64,000 nucleotides of DNA from CALCKU01 sp964607445 (GTDB lineage: Bacteria; Pseudomonadota; Alphaproteobacteria; Caulobacterales; Maricaulaceae): positions 16,041-80,040 of the forward strand of contig CAZSKN010000010.1 in assembly GCA_964607445.1 (NCBI GenBank), in the 5' to 3' direction. Position 1 is the stretch's first letter, and each line of letters opens with the position of its first letter. Made by a program: the position numbers and the translations under genes. The notes under the pieces are model-generated. The model searched no databases, was not told where the DNA came from, and saw only the letters and a list, made by a program, of their open reading frames with translations. Shown piece by piece: positions 45,875-55,538 of the stretch.

Positions 45875-47362
45875 ATGACCACTAAACCTGTTATTCTTTC
45901 TATAGATCAAGGTACGACCAGTACGCGCACATTGGTATTTTCTATAAGCGGAGATATATTATTTACCGCGCAAAAAGAATTTCCCCAAATATACCCTGCG
46001 GATGGGTGGGTAGAGCATAACCCCGATGATTTGTGGATTACCACATTGGAAACATTGCAAAAAGCCTATGGATTTACGCGCGACCAAAATTTAAAGGTCG
46101 CGGGTATCGGAATCACAAATCAGCGCGAAACCACATTGGTGTGGAACCGGAAAACCGGCACATGTATTTACAATGCGATTGTCTGGCAAGACCGTCGCAC
46201 AGCCGATATGTGTCGTCGTATAAAGACGAAAATGCCCGAGACGGATGTAACAGCCAAGACGGGGCTTTTACTTGACCCTTATTTTAGCGCGACAAAAGTG
46301 GCCTGGATACTTGATAATGTCGAGGGCGCGCGCGACATGGCGAAATCCGGAGACCTCGCCTTTGGCACCGTTGATAGCTATATCATTTATAAGCTGACGA
46401 ATGGCGCTACCCATGCCACAGATGCCACAAATGCCAGCCGCACAAATCTATTTAACATTCATGATCAAAGCTGGGACACAGAACTGCTCGACCTCTTTGA
46501 CGTTCCGGCCTCTGTTTTACCAGAGGTGCGCGATTGCGCGGATAATTACGGGCAGACACATACGGAGCTTTTAGGTGAAAGCCTGCCTATCCTCGGCGTG
46601 GCAGGCGACCAGCAAGCCGCCGCCATAGGGCAATGCTGTTTTGATATTGGCGCCATCAAAAGCACATATGGTACCGGGTGTTTTATCCTGATCAATACGG
46701 GGCCAACTTGCATCCCCTCGAAAAACCGCCTGCTTTCCACAATCGCTTATCGCTTAAACGGAAAAACCACTTATGCCTTAGAGGGATCAATCTTTGTCGC
46801 CGGCGCTGCCATTCAATGGTTGCGTGATGAATTGAAAATAATCTCTGACGCTGCCGAGACCGAAAATCTGGCCAAAAGCCAAGGCAGTAATAACGGGCTT
46901 TACCTCGTGCCTGCCTTTACCGGACTCGGGGCGCCGCATTGGGACCCGGAAGCGCGCGGGGCAATTTTTGGTATCACCCGGGCTACGGGACGTGCAGATT
47001 TTGTTCGCGCGGCCCTTGAAAGCGTCTGCTACCAAAGCCACGATCTTTTTGCCGCTATGGCGGAAGACGGGGTTTCCCCTACAGCTCTGCGGGTGGATGG
47101 CGGCATGGTCAATAATGACTGGATGGTGCAATTTCTTTCCGACATTATTGATCTGCCTGTTGACCGCCCGAAAGTTATGGAAACAACGGCCCTCGGCGCG
47201 GCCTATCTGGCCGGGCTTCAAGCCGGACTTTATCAAAGCCTGTCAGATATCGGGGGGCAGTGGCAACGTCAGGCGCGTTTCAATCCCCAAATGAACACAG
47301 ACGACCGAACCCCTCTGCTGGAAAACTGGAACGCCGCGGTTTCAAAAGTCCTGACGCGCTAG
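45875..47362 (+). CDS. glpK: glycerol kinase
   Basis: Phosphorylates glycerol with ATP to glycerol-3-phosphate. The FGGY carbohydrate kinase signature SIDQGTTSTRTLVF is at the N-terminus. GIGITNQRETTLVWNRKTG and the C-terminal GGMVNNDWMVQFLSDIIDLP are typical of GlpK. The 495 residues match. GGAG lies 6 bases before the ATG. No glpF or glpR is adjacent; the other two glycerol-3-phosphate genes are glpD far upstream and gpsA convergent just downstream. Confidence 0.96.
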   Translation: MTTKPVILSIDQGTTSTRTLVFSISGDILFTAQKEFPQIYPADGWVEHNPDDLWITTLETLQKAYGFTRDQNLKVAGIGITNQRETTLVWNRKTGTCIYNAIVWQDRRTADMCRRIKTKMPETDVTAKTGLLLDPYFSATKVAWILDNVEGARDMAKSGDLAFGTVDSYIIYKLTNGATHATDATNASRTNLFNIHDQSWDTELLDLFDVPASVLPEVRDCADNYGQTHTELLGESLPILGVAGDQQAAAIGQCCFDIGAIKSTYGTGCFILINTGPTCIPSKNRLLSTIAYRLNGKTTYALEGSIFVAGAAIQWLRDELKIISDAAETENLAKSQGSNNGLYLVPAFTGLGAPHWDPEARGAIFGITRATGRADFVRAALESVCYQSHDLFAAMAEDGVSPTALRVDGGMVNNDWMVQFLSDIIDLPVDRPKVMETTALGAAYLAGLQAGLYQSLSDIGGQWQRQARFNPQMNTDDRTPLLENWNAAVSKVLTR

Positions 47363-47402
47363 GTATTGGCTCAAATATAGCCGGTTAAACGAGTATGGGC
47401 AT

Positions 47403-47419
47403 GGACGGTTTTGCCGTCC
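47403..47419. terminator. hairpin between convergent glpK and gpsA
   Basis: GGACGG, loop TTTTG, CCGTCC form a perfect 6-bp stem 40 bases after the glpK stop and 54 bases after the gpsA stop on the other strand. No T-run follows on either strand, so a bidirectional terminator is only suggested. Confidence 0.35.
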
Positions 47420-47472
47420 GCATTTATACCGCTTAATAAAACAAGCTCTCTTTGCATGCCGCAAGTTTGACG

Positions 47473-48471
47473 CTAACTTACTTCTGACTTCAAAGGCCGC
47501 TGTAGCAATGTCATCACAGCCGTTTGTGCATCCAGAGTTCCAGCTACAATATCCGACACCGCCTTACATATTGGCATATCGACATTATGCTTATGGCTCA
47601 GGTCAAGGACAGCGGGCGCAGACGCTGCCCCTTCAACCACGACATTACGGCTGGCAAGATAATCTCCCAGCGCGGCGCCTTGGCCCAAGGCAAACCCACA
47701 TGACATATTACGCGACTGTTGAGAACTACATGTCAGAACAAGGTCGCCAAGCCCGCAAAGTCCGGTCAGGGTTTGCGGGTCTGCCCCCATAGCTTGGCCC
47801 AGCCGGGTCATCTCGGCAAAGCCGCGCGCAATAAGCGCGGCATGGGCAGAACGTCCCAACTCCAAGCCCAGAACAATCCCGCACGCAATCGCGAGAACAT
47901 TTTTTACAGCGCCGCCAATTTCAGCCCCGATAATATCATGGGACAGATAAGGTCGAAAGGTTGGTGTTTGTAAGATTTTGGCTAATTCAGCCCCGCGCAC
48001 TGTGTCCTGACACGCCAATGTAACCGCAGTCGGCAGACCTTGGGCGACATCACTGGCAAAGCTTGGCCCTGATAAAACAACTGGCAGGGCATCGGGTAGC
48101 TGCGCTTTCACAATATCGGTCATCAAGGATAAAGACCCGATCTCTATACCTTTAGAACATAAAACAATGGGCAAATCAGCCCGGCTATATTGCGCAAAAT
48201 CTGTAATTAACCTCCGCATATGTTGAGCCGGGCCGACCATCAGAATAAGATCGGAATCCGCAAGCGTGGCCATATCATTTGTAGCCGTTAGCGCGTGTGG
48301 CAATGTCACACCGGGTAGATAAAGCGGGTTTTCATGGGTCTGGTTTATTTGGCTCACCAAATCCGCTTCATAGGCCCAAAGCTGCGTGTTATGATCAGAC
48401 CGGGTCATTAATATAGCAAGAGCTGTACCCCAAGCTCCGGCTCCGATGACGCCAATGTTTTTTTGTGTCAT
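47473..48471 (-). CDS. gpsA: NAD(P)-dependent glycerol-3-phosphate dehydrogenase
   Basis: Reduces dihydroxyacetone phosphate to glycerol-3-phosphate for phospholipid synthesis. The N-terminal dinucleotide site is IGVIGAGAWGTALAI, GAEIGGAVKNVLAIACGI is the conserved catalytic helix with the active-site lysine, and CGLGDLVLTCSS is the signature. The 332 residues match. It faces glpK tail to tail and is 47 bases downstream of parE. Confidence 0.96.
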   Translation of the reverse strand: MTQKNIGVIGAGAWGTALAILMTRSDHNTQLWAYEADLVSQINQTHENPLYLPGVTLPHALTATNDMATLADSDLILMVGPAQHMRRLITDFAQYSRADLPIVLCSKGIEIGSLSLMTDIVKAQLPDALPVVLSGPSFASDVAQGLPTAVTLACQDTVRGAELAKILQTPTFRPYLSHDIIGAEIGGAVKNVLAIACGIVLGLELGRSAHAALIARGFAEMTRLGQAMGADPQTLTGLCGLGDLVLTCSSQQSRNMSCGFALGQGAALGDYLASRNVVVEGAASAPAVLDLSHKHNVDMPICKAVSDIVAGTLDAQTAVMTLLQRPLKSEVS

Positions 48472-48518
48472 ATTATACCGCCGTTTTCGGGTCTAAACCC
48501 CACGTCCAGCCTGTAAGA

Positions 48519-50522
48519 TTAGGTATCAATCTCTTCAACAAATTGGGCGTGATCCTGAATATATTGATACCGTAAATCCGCCCGCTTGCCCATTAACGTT
48601 TCGACCAAGGCTTCCGTTGTAGGTAGGTTTTCAGCATCTATAGTAATTCTAGCCAGCTTACGCGTAGCCGGGTTCATAGTCGTATCTTTTAACTGTTTGG
48701 CCATCATTTCACCCAGCCCTTTAAAGCGTCCTATCTCGATTTTCCCTTTTCCCGTGAACACTGTTTGTATCAGCTCTTCACGATGGGCATCATCAATCGC
48801 ATAGGCCGTTTTTCCACCTTGGGTCATTTTATAAAGGGGTGGCATAGCCATAAACAAACGTCCTTCATCAATAAGGCCGGGCGTATAGCGGTAGAAAAAA
48901 GTAATCAAGAGCGCGGCGATATGCGCACCATCGACATCAGCATCGGTCATGATTATCACACGTTCATAGCGCAGATCATCAAGCTCGAAGCGCCGCCCCA
49001 AGCCAACGCCCAATGCTGTACACAAATCGGAGATTTCAGCATTGGCCTGAATTTTAGCCATGGTCGCGGATTCAACATTCAGGATTTTACCCTTAAGAGG
49101 TAAAATCGCTTGCGTCTCGCGATTACGCGCCTGTTTAGCCGACCCGCCCGCACTATCGCCCTCAACAATAAATATTTCTGTATCTTTTGAACCTTTGCGC
49201 GAACAATCTGCCAACTTACCCGGCAAGCGAAGCTTTTTAGTTGCCGACTTGCGTTTCACATCACGGGCCTTACGGCGGCGTACCCGTTCGTCGGCGCGTT
49301 CAATCGCCCATTCCAAAAGCTTGGTCGCGTCTTTCGGAGAACTGGCAAGCCAATGATCAAATGGATCCCGCACGGCATTTTCCACCATACGTGTGGCTTC
49401 CGAATTTGACAGCCTGTCTTTGGTCTGGCCTTGGAATTCTGGATTTTTAATAAAAGCCGAAACCAAAGCGCCCGCCCCGAACATAACGTCATCAGGTGTG
49501 ACATGCGCTACTTTTTTTCCCATGCCCGCAATATCTGCATAGGCTCTCAAACCTTTGGTAATCGCAGCTCGCAGCCCCGCCTCATGCGTGCCCCCGCCCG
49601 GCGTTGGCACTGTGTTACAATAAGAGCGCACAAAACTATCAGCTTCGCCATACCCTTCCGGCGACCAGCTAATCGCCCATTCTACGCGGCCGTGACCCGA
49701 TTGCTTCTGGGTCCGGCCCGAAAACACATCAGATGTAATTGTCGTCTTCGTGCCCAAGGTCTCCTTTAGGAAATCGGCCAAGCCACCCGGAAAATGAAAC
49801 ACAGCTTCGGAGGGCACTTGATCCAGTTCTTGCACCAAAGACGGGTCACACTTCCACCGGATTTCAACACCGGGTTGGAGATAGGCTTTCGCCCGCGTCA
49901 TACGAAACAGACGTGCCGCTTTAAAATGCGCCTTAGGGCCAAATATTTCAGGGTCAGGGTGAAAGCGTACTTTCGTACCCCGGCGATTATTTATCGCCCC
50001 TAAATCCTTAATTTTTCCCATGGGTTTTCCGCGCTGAAATTGCATGCGGTACAAGTTTTTGTTTTTCGCAACCTCAACCTCAAGAAAATCAGATAGCGCA
50101 TTCACAACTGAGACTCCGACCCCGTGAAGTCCGCCGGACGTTTCATAAGCGCCTTCCTTGAACTTACCTCCGGAGTGTAACTCGGTCAGGATCACCTCAA
50201 GCGCGGATTTTTTCGGATATTTTGGATGTGGGTCGACAGGTATGCCCCGTCCATTATCCGCCACAGATAAGAAGCCATCCTTATCCAGTTCCACCTCAAT
50301 GCGACTGGCATGTCCAGCCACCGCTTCGTCCATAGAATTGTCAATAACTTCGGCAAAGAGATGATGAAGCGCGCGGTCATCCGTACCGCCAATATACATG
50401 CCGGGCCGTAACCGTACAGGCTCCAAGCCTTCTAGAACCTCGATGTCTTTTGCCGAATAGGCTTGGCTGGCAGCGTCCGGTTTTCCGCCTGCAAATAAGT
50501 CTTTTTTCTTAGAGGTCGCCAT
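48519..50522 (-). CDS. parE: DNA topoisomerase IV subunit B
   Basis: ATPase subunit of topoisomerase IV, needed for decatenation of daughter chromosomes. The GHKL ATP site is EVIDNSMDEAVAG, then VADNGRGIPVDPHPK and GLHGVGVSVVNALS. The TOPRIM region shows EGDSAGGSAKQARN and DADVDGAHIAALL. The 667 residues match ParE; no gyrB-specific insertion was seen. parC is not adjacent. An AGGGCAGG ribosome site is upstream. Confidence 0.95.
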   Translation of the reverse strand: MATSKKKDLFAGGKPDAASQAYSAKDIEVLEGLEPVRLRPGMYIGGTDDRALHHLFAEVIDNSMDEAVAGHASRIEVELDKDGFLSVADNGRGIPVDPHPKYPKKSALEVILTELHSGGKFKEGAYETSGGLHGVGVSVVNALSDFLEVEVAKNKNLYRMQFQRGKPMGKIKDLGAINNRRGTKVRFHPDPEIFGPKAHFKAARLFRMTRAKAYLQPGVEIRWKCDPSLVQELDQVPSEAVFHFPGGLADFLKETLGTKTTITSDVFSGRTQKQSGHGRVEWAISWSPEGYGEADSFVRSYCNTVPTPGGGTHEAGLRAAITKGLRAYADIAGMGKKVAHVTPDDVMFGAGALVSAFIKNPEFQGQTKDRLSNSEATRMVENAVRDPFDHWLASSPKDATKLLEWAIERADERVRRRKARDVKRKSATKKLRLPGKLADCSRKGSKDTEIFIVEGDSAGGSAKQARNRETQAILPLKGKILNVESATMAKIQANAEISDLCTALGVGLGRRFELDDLRYERVIIMTDADVDGAHIAALLITFFYRYTPGLIDEGRLFMAMPPLYKMTQGGKTAYAIDDAHREELIQTVFTGKGKIEIGRFKGLGEMMAKQLKDTTMNPATRKLARITIDAENLPTTEALVETLMGKRADLRYQYIQDHAQFVEEIDT

Positions 50523-50687
50523 GCCTGCCCTGTTACATTACTCTGTTATTGCACCTGCTATCAGGTGGTGAATCAGTTGCCACTATGGGGCAAGCCCGAC
50601 ATTAGACGCAAGACCATTTGCAAGTTTCCAGTACAACCCGACAGGGCAAACCAAGTCTTCCGGCCGTTGTAATTAAAAGGGATGATC

Positions 50688-53600
50688 CTAGAATAGTAAT
50701 CTAAAGACAATGCGTCCTGTATGGCGGATAAAGCCATCGCGAATGTCACTATCCAAGTCCAAAGCAAAGGATGAATATTCAGATCCGGCAGCCAAGGTCA
50801 AGCCCAGCAAAAATCCGTTATCAGGAAATTCCGCTCCAGCTATCGAGAAGGGCGTAGTTTGGCCAACAAACCGGCCTGTCGTAATCACGCTGTCATTTAG
50901 GAAGTCCGTGCGATAACCCGCCCGTAGGGCCGGACGTATCCATGTCCGTCGTCCCTGAAAACTTGTCCCGATATTTAGCATAGCCGTCGCTGAAGCCGAG
51001 GCGACAGTCCGGTCATCAATCGACAGGGCAATGCCCGGATCTCCGGATTCTGTATAGGCATTTTCCGTTAAGCTGAGATAATCGACAGATATTGTGGGTC
51101 GCAACCAGATACGGTCGGAAATATCAAGATCATATCCAGCTCGTAGCGAGCCATTAATATGTGTACCTGACCAGTCGCCGTCAGCCCGGCTGTTAAAATT
51201 GCCAATCTCGACCTGACGTGTGGCCTCAAAGTCATTATACCCACCGCCGGCATAGGCCTCAATGCCAAGGTTTCCAGTCGCATAACCCGCGTAAAGACCG
51301 GCTTGTAAGGTCACAACATTCAGTGGCTCGTCGACACCGACCACATCTTCGATTTCGGTTGATGCAAAGCCCACATTCACACCCAGAGCATGGAAAGGCC
51401 CCCAGGCCGTATCAATCCCGCCGGTAAACCCGAAACCAAAACCCCGATATTGTTCCGATAGACCCGAGAGTTCCCGGTCGGCAAAATAGGCAAATTCCTC
51501 TAGCCATATTCCACCCGGACGATCCGGAGAGCGGCGAGCCGCATCTAAATGCGTTCCCACGGCCCCTGTGGCCCCGTCAACATTTGCCAGAATAAATTGG
51601 CGACCGGCCGCTGAAAACTCCGGCAATAGCTGATTAAAGGCCTGATTGAATTGCGTCCCATCATTAATATTGATCAGGGCACTGGCCAGTTCAGAATTTG
51701 TTCCTAAAGCCTCAAAAGCCGAAGTGAATACGGCAGATTGCGCCCCGTCCAGCCCTAATTGATCCGTTGAACGCAAATCTAGTGTTACGACCAGCGTATT
51801 CGGATCGTTGGGGTCAAGTGCGAAAGCGGTATCATAAAGAAAGGGCGACACCGCGCTGGAAAGCGTATCCAGATCCCCTTCAATGGTCAGGTTTTGAGCG
51901 CTAATAACCGGAAAGACACTATTTTCAACCCCGACAACATTTAACAGGGTCGGCGCAACACTGGCCCCATTTGCCAAGGTCACACTTTCACTGGCAACGA
52001 GGGTAGAGACATCGCCTGAAACCCCGTCAATCGTCGGGCGGAAGGTCGACGTCCCGTCAAGACTTGCGGAAACCACATCGACATTATCGGTTGTAATCTG
52101 GGTGAGCGTACTGCCACCCGCCAGAGATAAAACAAGATTGCCGTCACTATCCGTAACCGACCCTGTCAGGCTTGACGCGCCACTCAGGCTTAACTGGTCA
52201 GCCCCGGCGCCAAAGGCAATATTACCATTCACAACACCGGATCGAATATCGACAACATCGTCCCCGCTTCCCAATAATATATCCCCACTTGTAACAGGGA
52301 TGATCGTTGAGCCTTCACTCGTAAATTGGTCGAACGTAATACCCGTCGTATTGGCAGAAAGATCAAAAGCCACCAAATTGAAATCCGTGGCTTCTTGACC
52401 TGTACTGTCAGAGGAAGAGGCAATAGATTGAATAACGCCGGAATTATTAATCTCTGTCAGTGTGCCCGACGCATCCAAAATTGCCACGGCTTCGCCTGTT
52501 CGGCCTGAAATAACCGCAGAAATCGAACTGGTATTGGTAAATGATGACACCTCGGCGCTTTCAGCGATATCAATTGCAACAGCCCGAATAAAGCGCGGCG
52601 CAATGATATTGCTGCGATCCTCAAACACTTCTTCCGTTGATTCTGAAACAGACGCTAAAATAAGGCCTTGATTATTAATACGATCGGCAATGACATTGTC
52701 ACCGATGATGATCACTTGTGCTGTGCCGGTTTGACCGTTGACATCATCCGTGCCCGTATTGCCGCTACGGAAGGTCGAGGCACTCAAAGTCCCTGTATTT
52801 AAAATACCGCCCTCAAGTGTAACGTCGCGGGTCTCGAACACGGTGGCATTAATGTCATTATTAACCCCGCCGGCAACAAGGTCGCCTTGATTAATAAAGG
52901 CAAATTGTTGGTCAGCCTCAAAACCGTCGGCTGTAGGGTCTGTCACGGCAGCAACCACACCAATCGCAATAGGCGTGCCCTGACCATCAATAATAAGCGC
53001 AGGTGCGCTACCGAATTGACTGACCGAACTTCGGGCCAAACCTGTTGTTGTGACCTCGCCCGTATCCGGGTCCGTTGTTGTAATCGGTGCGGCTTCAAAG
53101 AATATACCGTTCGTGACATTTCCAGTTACTGAAATGGCGGCTCCGGCTTGCAATTGATCTTCGGAATCAAGCAAATTACGTTGTGTAATCGGCAATCTTT
53201 GCGTGAACCGATATCCGGTATTTACAATCTGACCCGTATGTCTAATTTGTCCATCCACATCATTACTGACACGCACAGCCGTTGCATTTTCACCCGTTGT
53301 TGTGATCGAGCCTGATAAGGCTAAATTCCCGATAACCTGGCCTTCCAGACCCACACCCACCGCATTCGCGCCAATTGTCGAGACCACACCTCCAAGATCA
53401 AGGTTCCCAAGAAGGCTGGAGGTGGCTTCCAGACGTATACCGAATGAGTCATTTCCTTCGACCGTCGTACTGGACATTGACTGTTGTTCCACATTCCCCG
53501 CAAAAGGGCTGGCTCCGGAAATCAATATGCCCGTCCGGCCGCTACCTTCGGCGAAAGGGCCATCTACGGTGCCGTCATTATCTGTATCCTCTGCCACAAA

Positions 53601-53942
53601 GGATTCATTTATCGAGATCTGACCCGCTTGGATAAAACTGCGGTTATTTCCACCGATCAGATTCACACCTATCGCATCATTGACATCTTCAGCGGAGATA
53701 ATTCCTGAATTTGAAAGCACATTATCAGAATCAACTGTGACAGCGGCCCCGGACTGGGTCAGAACCACAGACCCTCCCGTCACAATCGTCAAATCCCCGC
53801 CTTCACCAGAGGTCGTAACAGGTCCGGCACGTTCCATATCAATCGTTACATCCGTACTGTCTTGTGCCCAAGCGGGCGAGACCGTTAGTGATGTTAAAAT
53901 AGCGGGTAAAGCCGCCGTGAAAAATAATCGATTAAGCGTCAT
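50688..53942 (-). CDS. autotransporter (type Va secretion) with long beta-rich passenger
   Basis: Large outer-membrane protein. A Sec signal peptide is present (NRLFFTAALPAILTSLTVSP then AWAQ). The passenger (~30 to ~790) is made of short repeated motifs such as LSNSGII, INNSGVI and ILNTGTL, consistent with a beta-helix. It holds one calcium-site-like DTDNDGTVDG and very few cysteines. The translocator barrel occupies about the last 270 residues and ends with alternating strands and a terminal Phe (RLLF). It may act in adhesion or surface modification; no catalytic site was recognised. The ATG at 53942 is preferred over a GTG at 53966, as it has GGA upstream and begins the signal peptide. Confidence 0.88.
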   Translation of the reverse strand: MTLNRLFFTAALPAILTSLTVSPAWAQDSTDVTIDMERAGPVTTSGEGGDLTIVTGGSVVLTQSGAAVTVDSDNVLSNSGIISAEDVNDAIGVNLIGGNNRSFIQAGQISINESFVAEDTDNDGTVDGPFAEGSGRTGILISGASPFAGNVEQQSMSSTTVEGNDSFGIRLEATSSLLGNLDLGGVVSTIGANAVGVGLEGQVIGNLALSGSITTTGENATAVRVSNDVDGQIRHTGQIVNTGYRFTQRLPITQRNLLDSEDQLQAGAAISVTGNVTNGIFFEAAPITTTDPDTGEVTTTGLARSSVSQFGSAPALIIDGQGTPIAIGVVAAVTDPTADGFEADQQFAFINQGDLVAGGVNNDINATVFETRDVTLEGGILNTGTLSASTFRSGNTGTDDVNGQTGTAQVIIIGDNVIADRINNQGLILASVSESTEEVFEDRSNIIAPRFIRAVAIDIAESAEVSSFTNTSSISAVISGRTGEAVAILDASGTLTEINNSGVIQSIASSSDSTGQEATDFNLVAFDLSANTTGITFDQFTSEGSTIIPVTSGDILLGSGDDVVDIRSGVVNGNIAFGAGADQLSLSGASSLTGSVTDSDGNLVLSLAGGSTLTQITTDNVDVVSASLDGTSTFRPTIDGVSGDVSTLVASESVTLANGASVAPTLLNVVGVENSVFPVISAQNLTIEGDLDTLSSAVSPFLYDTAFALDPNDPNTLVVTLDLRSTDQLGLDGAQSAVFTSAFEALGTNSELASALININDGTQFNQAFNQLLPEFSAAGRQFILANVDGATGAVGTHLDAARRSPDRPGGIWLEEFAYFADRELSGLSEQYRGFGFGFTGGIDTAWGPFHALGVNVGFASTEIEDVVGVDEPLNVVTLQAGLYAGYATGNLGIEAYAGGGYNDFEATRQVEIGNFNSRADGDWSGTHINGSLRAGYDLDISDRIWLRPTISVDYLSLTENAYTESGDPGIALSIDDRTVASASATAMLNIGTSFQGRRTWIRPALRAGYRTDFLNDSVITTGRFVGQTTPFSIAGAEFPDNGFLLGLTLAAGSEYSSFALDLDSDIRDGFIRHTGRIVFRLLF

Positions 53943-54036
53943 TGTAATTCCGATTTTCCCTAACACGGCTTTTAGCCTAATTCGTCGCGCTCACAAGTGA
54001 AAATACAGTGTTTTACCAGCGCATATCCCTGTTTAC

Positions 54037-54074
54037 CCTAACCTGTCGCCAAGACCAATGAAAGAATGGTTAGG
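54037..54074. promoter_or_regulatory. 7-bp inverted repeat upstream of the amidohydrolase pair
   Basis: CCTAACC (54037-54043) and GGTTAGG (54068-54074) are perfect reverse complements separated by 24 bases, in the region between the divergent autotransporter and amidohydrolase genes. It could be an operator or leader hairpin. The second arm lies inside the possible 40-codon reading frame. Confidence 0.3.
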
Positions 54075-54180
54075 TTTTAAAAAGATAGGCATTAAATATT
54101 GGATAGATATGCCATTATACGCAATTTACCTCAAATCCGTATTGCCAGCACGCAAATCCCATGATTATTTAGCCATATGA
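54058..54180 (+). CDS. possible 40-residue leader ORF coupled to the amidohydrolase
   Basis: A short open frame starting MKEWLGFKKIGIKYWIDM. Its TGA stop overlaps the ATG of the next gene (ATGA). The amidohydrolase start at 54177 has no visible ribosome site of its own (A/T-rich CATGATTATTTAGCC upstream), so coupled translation from this frame would explain how it is read. The upstream site of the small frame itself is weak. It may equally be chance; no family was recognised. Confidence 0.3.
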   Translation: MKEWLGFKKIGIKYWIDMPLYAIYLKSVLPARKSHDYLAI

Positions 54181-55538
54181 CATTTATTTCTCAAAAAATC
54201 ACACTCCTTAGCATAAGTTCGGCGTTGGTCTTGGCCGCTTGTGGCGATCAGAATAAAGACGCCGCAAAAGATTCAGATAACCCAGCCGCATTTGCCAGCA
54301 CTTACGTCCCCCTACCCTCGGAAACCACGCTCATCACCAATGCCCATATATTTGATGGACTGGGCGGGGAATTCACAAAGGGTTCCGTTTTGATCAAAGA
54401 TGGAAAAATCGTCGAAATTTCCGATGGCAATATTAACGCAGACGCCAGCTTGACCGTAAACGCCGATGGAAAATGGGTGACGCCGGGTCTTATTGATGTG
54501 CATTCCCATCTTGGTAATTACCCCTCCCCCGCCGTACGCGCCCATGGCGACGGCAATGAAGCCACCAGCCCGAATACGGCGGACGTTTATGCTGAACATG
54601 GCGTCTGGCCGCAAGATCCCGGTTTTGATGCCGCTCTGGCAGGCGGCGTTACGACATTGCATATATTACCCGGCTCGGCCAATTTGTTTGGAGGTCGAGG
54701 GGTTACATTGAGAAATATTCCCTCACGCACGGTACAAGGTATGAAAATGCCCGATGCGCCCTATACGCTTAAAATGGCCTGCGGAGAAAACCCCAAGCGT
54801 GTTTACGGACAAAAGGGCGGCCCTGGCTCTCGTATGGGTAATGTCGCTGGCTATCGCAAACATTGGATCAAAGCCGCCGAATATAAGCAAAAAATCGACG
54901 CGGGTAAGGACGTCACGCGTGATCTAAAATTAGAAACTATGGCGGGTGTATTATCCGGCGAAATTCTGGTGCAAATGCATTGTTACCGCGGCGATGAAAT
55001 GGCGCAAATTCTCGATATCGCGAAAGAGTTTAATTACAAAGTCACGTCATTCCATCATGCCATAGAGGCTTATAAAGTCGCGGACTTGCTCAAAGAAGCC
55101 GACACATGTGCCTCCATGTGGGCTGACTGGTGGGGTTTTAAAATGGAAGCCTATGACACTATTCGTGAAAACATTCCATTTGTGCATGCACAAGGGGCCT
55201 GCGCCATGATCCATTCAGACAGCGATACCGGCATCCAGCGCCTTAACCAGGAAGTCGCAAAGGCGTGGTCTGATGGCAATAAGGCCGGGCTTGGCATTCC
55301 CAAAGCCGAGGCTTGGCAATGGTTAACGTCTAATCCGGCCAAAGCGCTGGGTATATCTGATCAAACCGGCTCTTTAAGCGTGGGTAAACGCGCCGATATT
55401 GTCGTCTGGTCTGGCGATCCGTTTTCAACATATGCGCGCCCGGAAACGGTCTTTATTGACGGCGCTGTTGTCTTGGATACGGAAAGCGGGTTAAGGCCAA
55501 AAAGTGACTTTCATCTTGGCCAATCGGAGGGCGAATAA
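54177..55538 (+). CDS. amidohydrolase family lipoprotein with intact metal motif
   Basis: Imidazolonepropionase-like amidohydrolase of the metal-dependent TIM-barrel superfamily, exported. A lipobox LAAC puts the lipidated Cys at residue 22. The signature VTPGLIDVHSHLG provides metal ligands His109 and His111. FHHAIEAYKVADLL and AMIHSDSD later in the chain supply the expected histidine and aspartate ligands. The 453 residues match. The substrate is unknown; relatives act on cyclic dipeptides or prolyl peptides. It overlaps the next gene by 1 base (TAATG), so the pair is co-translated. Confidence 0.85.
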   Translation: MTFISQKITLLSISSALVLAACGDQNKDAAKDSDNPAAFASTYVPLPSETTLITNAHIFDGLGGEFTKGSVLIKDGKIVEISDGNINADASLTVNADGKWVTPGLIDVHSHLGNYPSPAVRAHGDGNEATSPNTADVYAEHGVWPQDPGFDAALAGGVTTLHILPGSANLFGGRGVTLRNIPSRTVQGMKMPDAPYTLKMACGENPKRVYGQKGGPGSRMGNVAGYRKHWIKAAEYKQKIDAGKDVTRDLKLETMAGVLSGEILVQMHCYRGDEMAQILDIAKEFNYKVTSFHHAIEAYKVADLLKEADTCASMWADWWGFKMEAYDTIRENIPFVHAQGACAMIHSDSDTGIQRLNQEVAKAWSDGNKAGLGIPKAEAWQWLTSNPAKALGISDQTGSLSVGKRADIVVWSGDPFSTYARPETVFIDGAVVLDTESGLRPKSDFHLGQSEGE

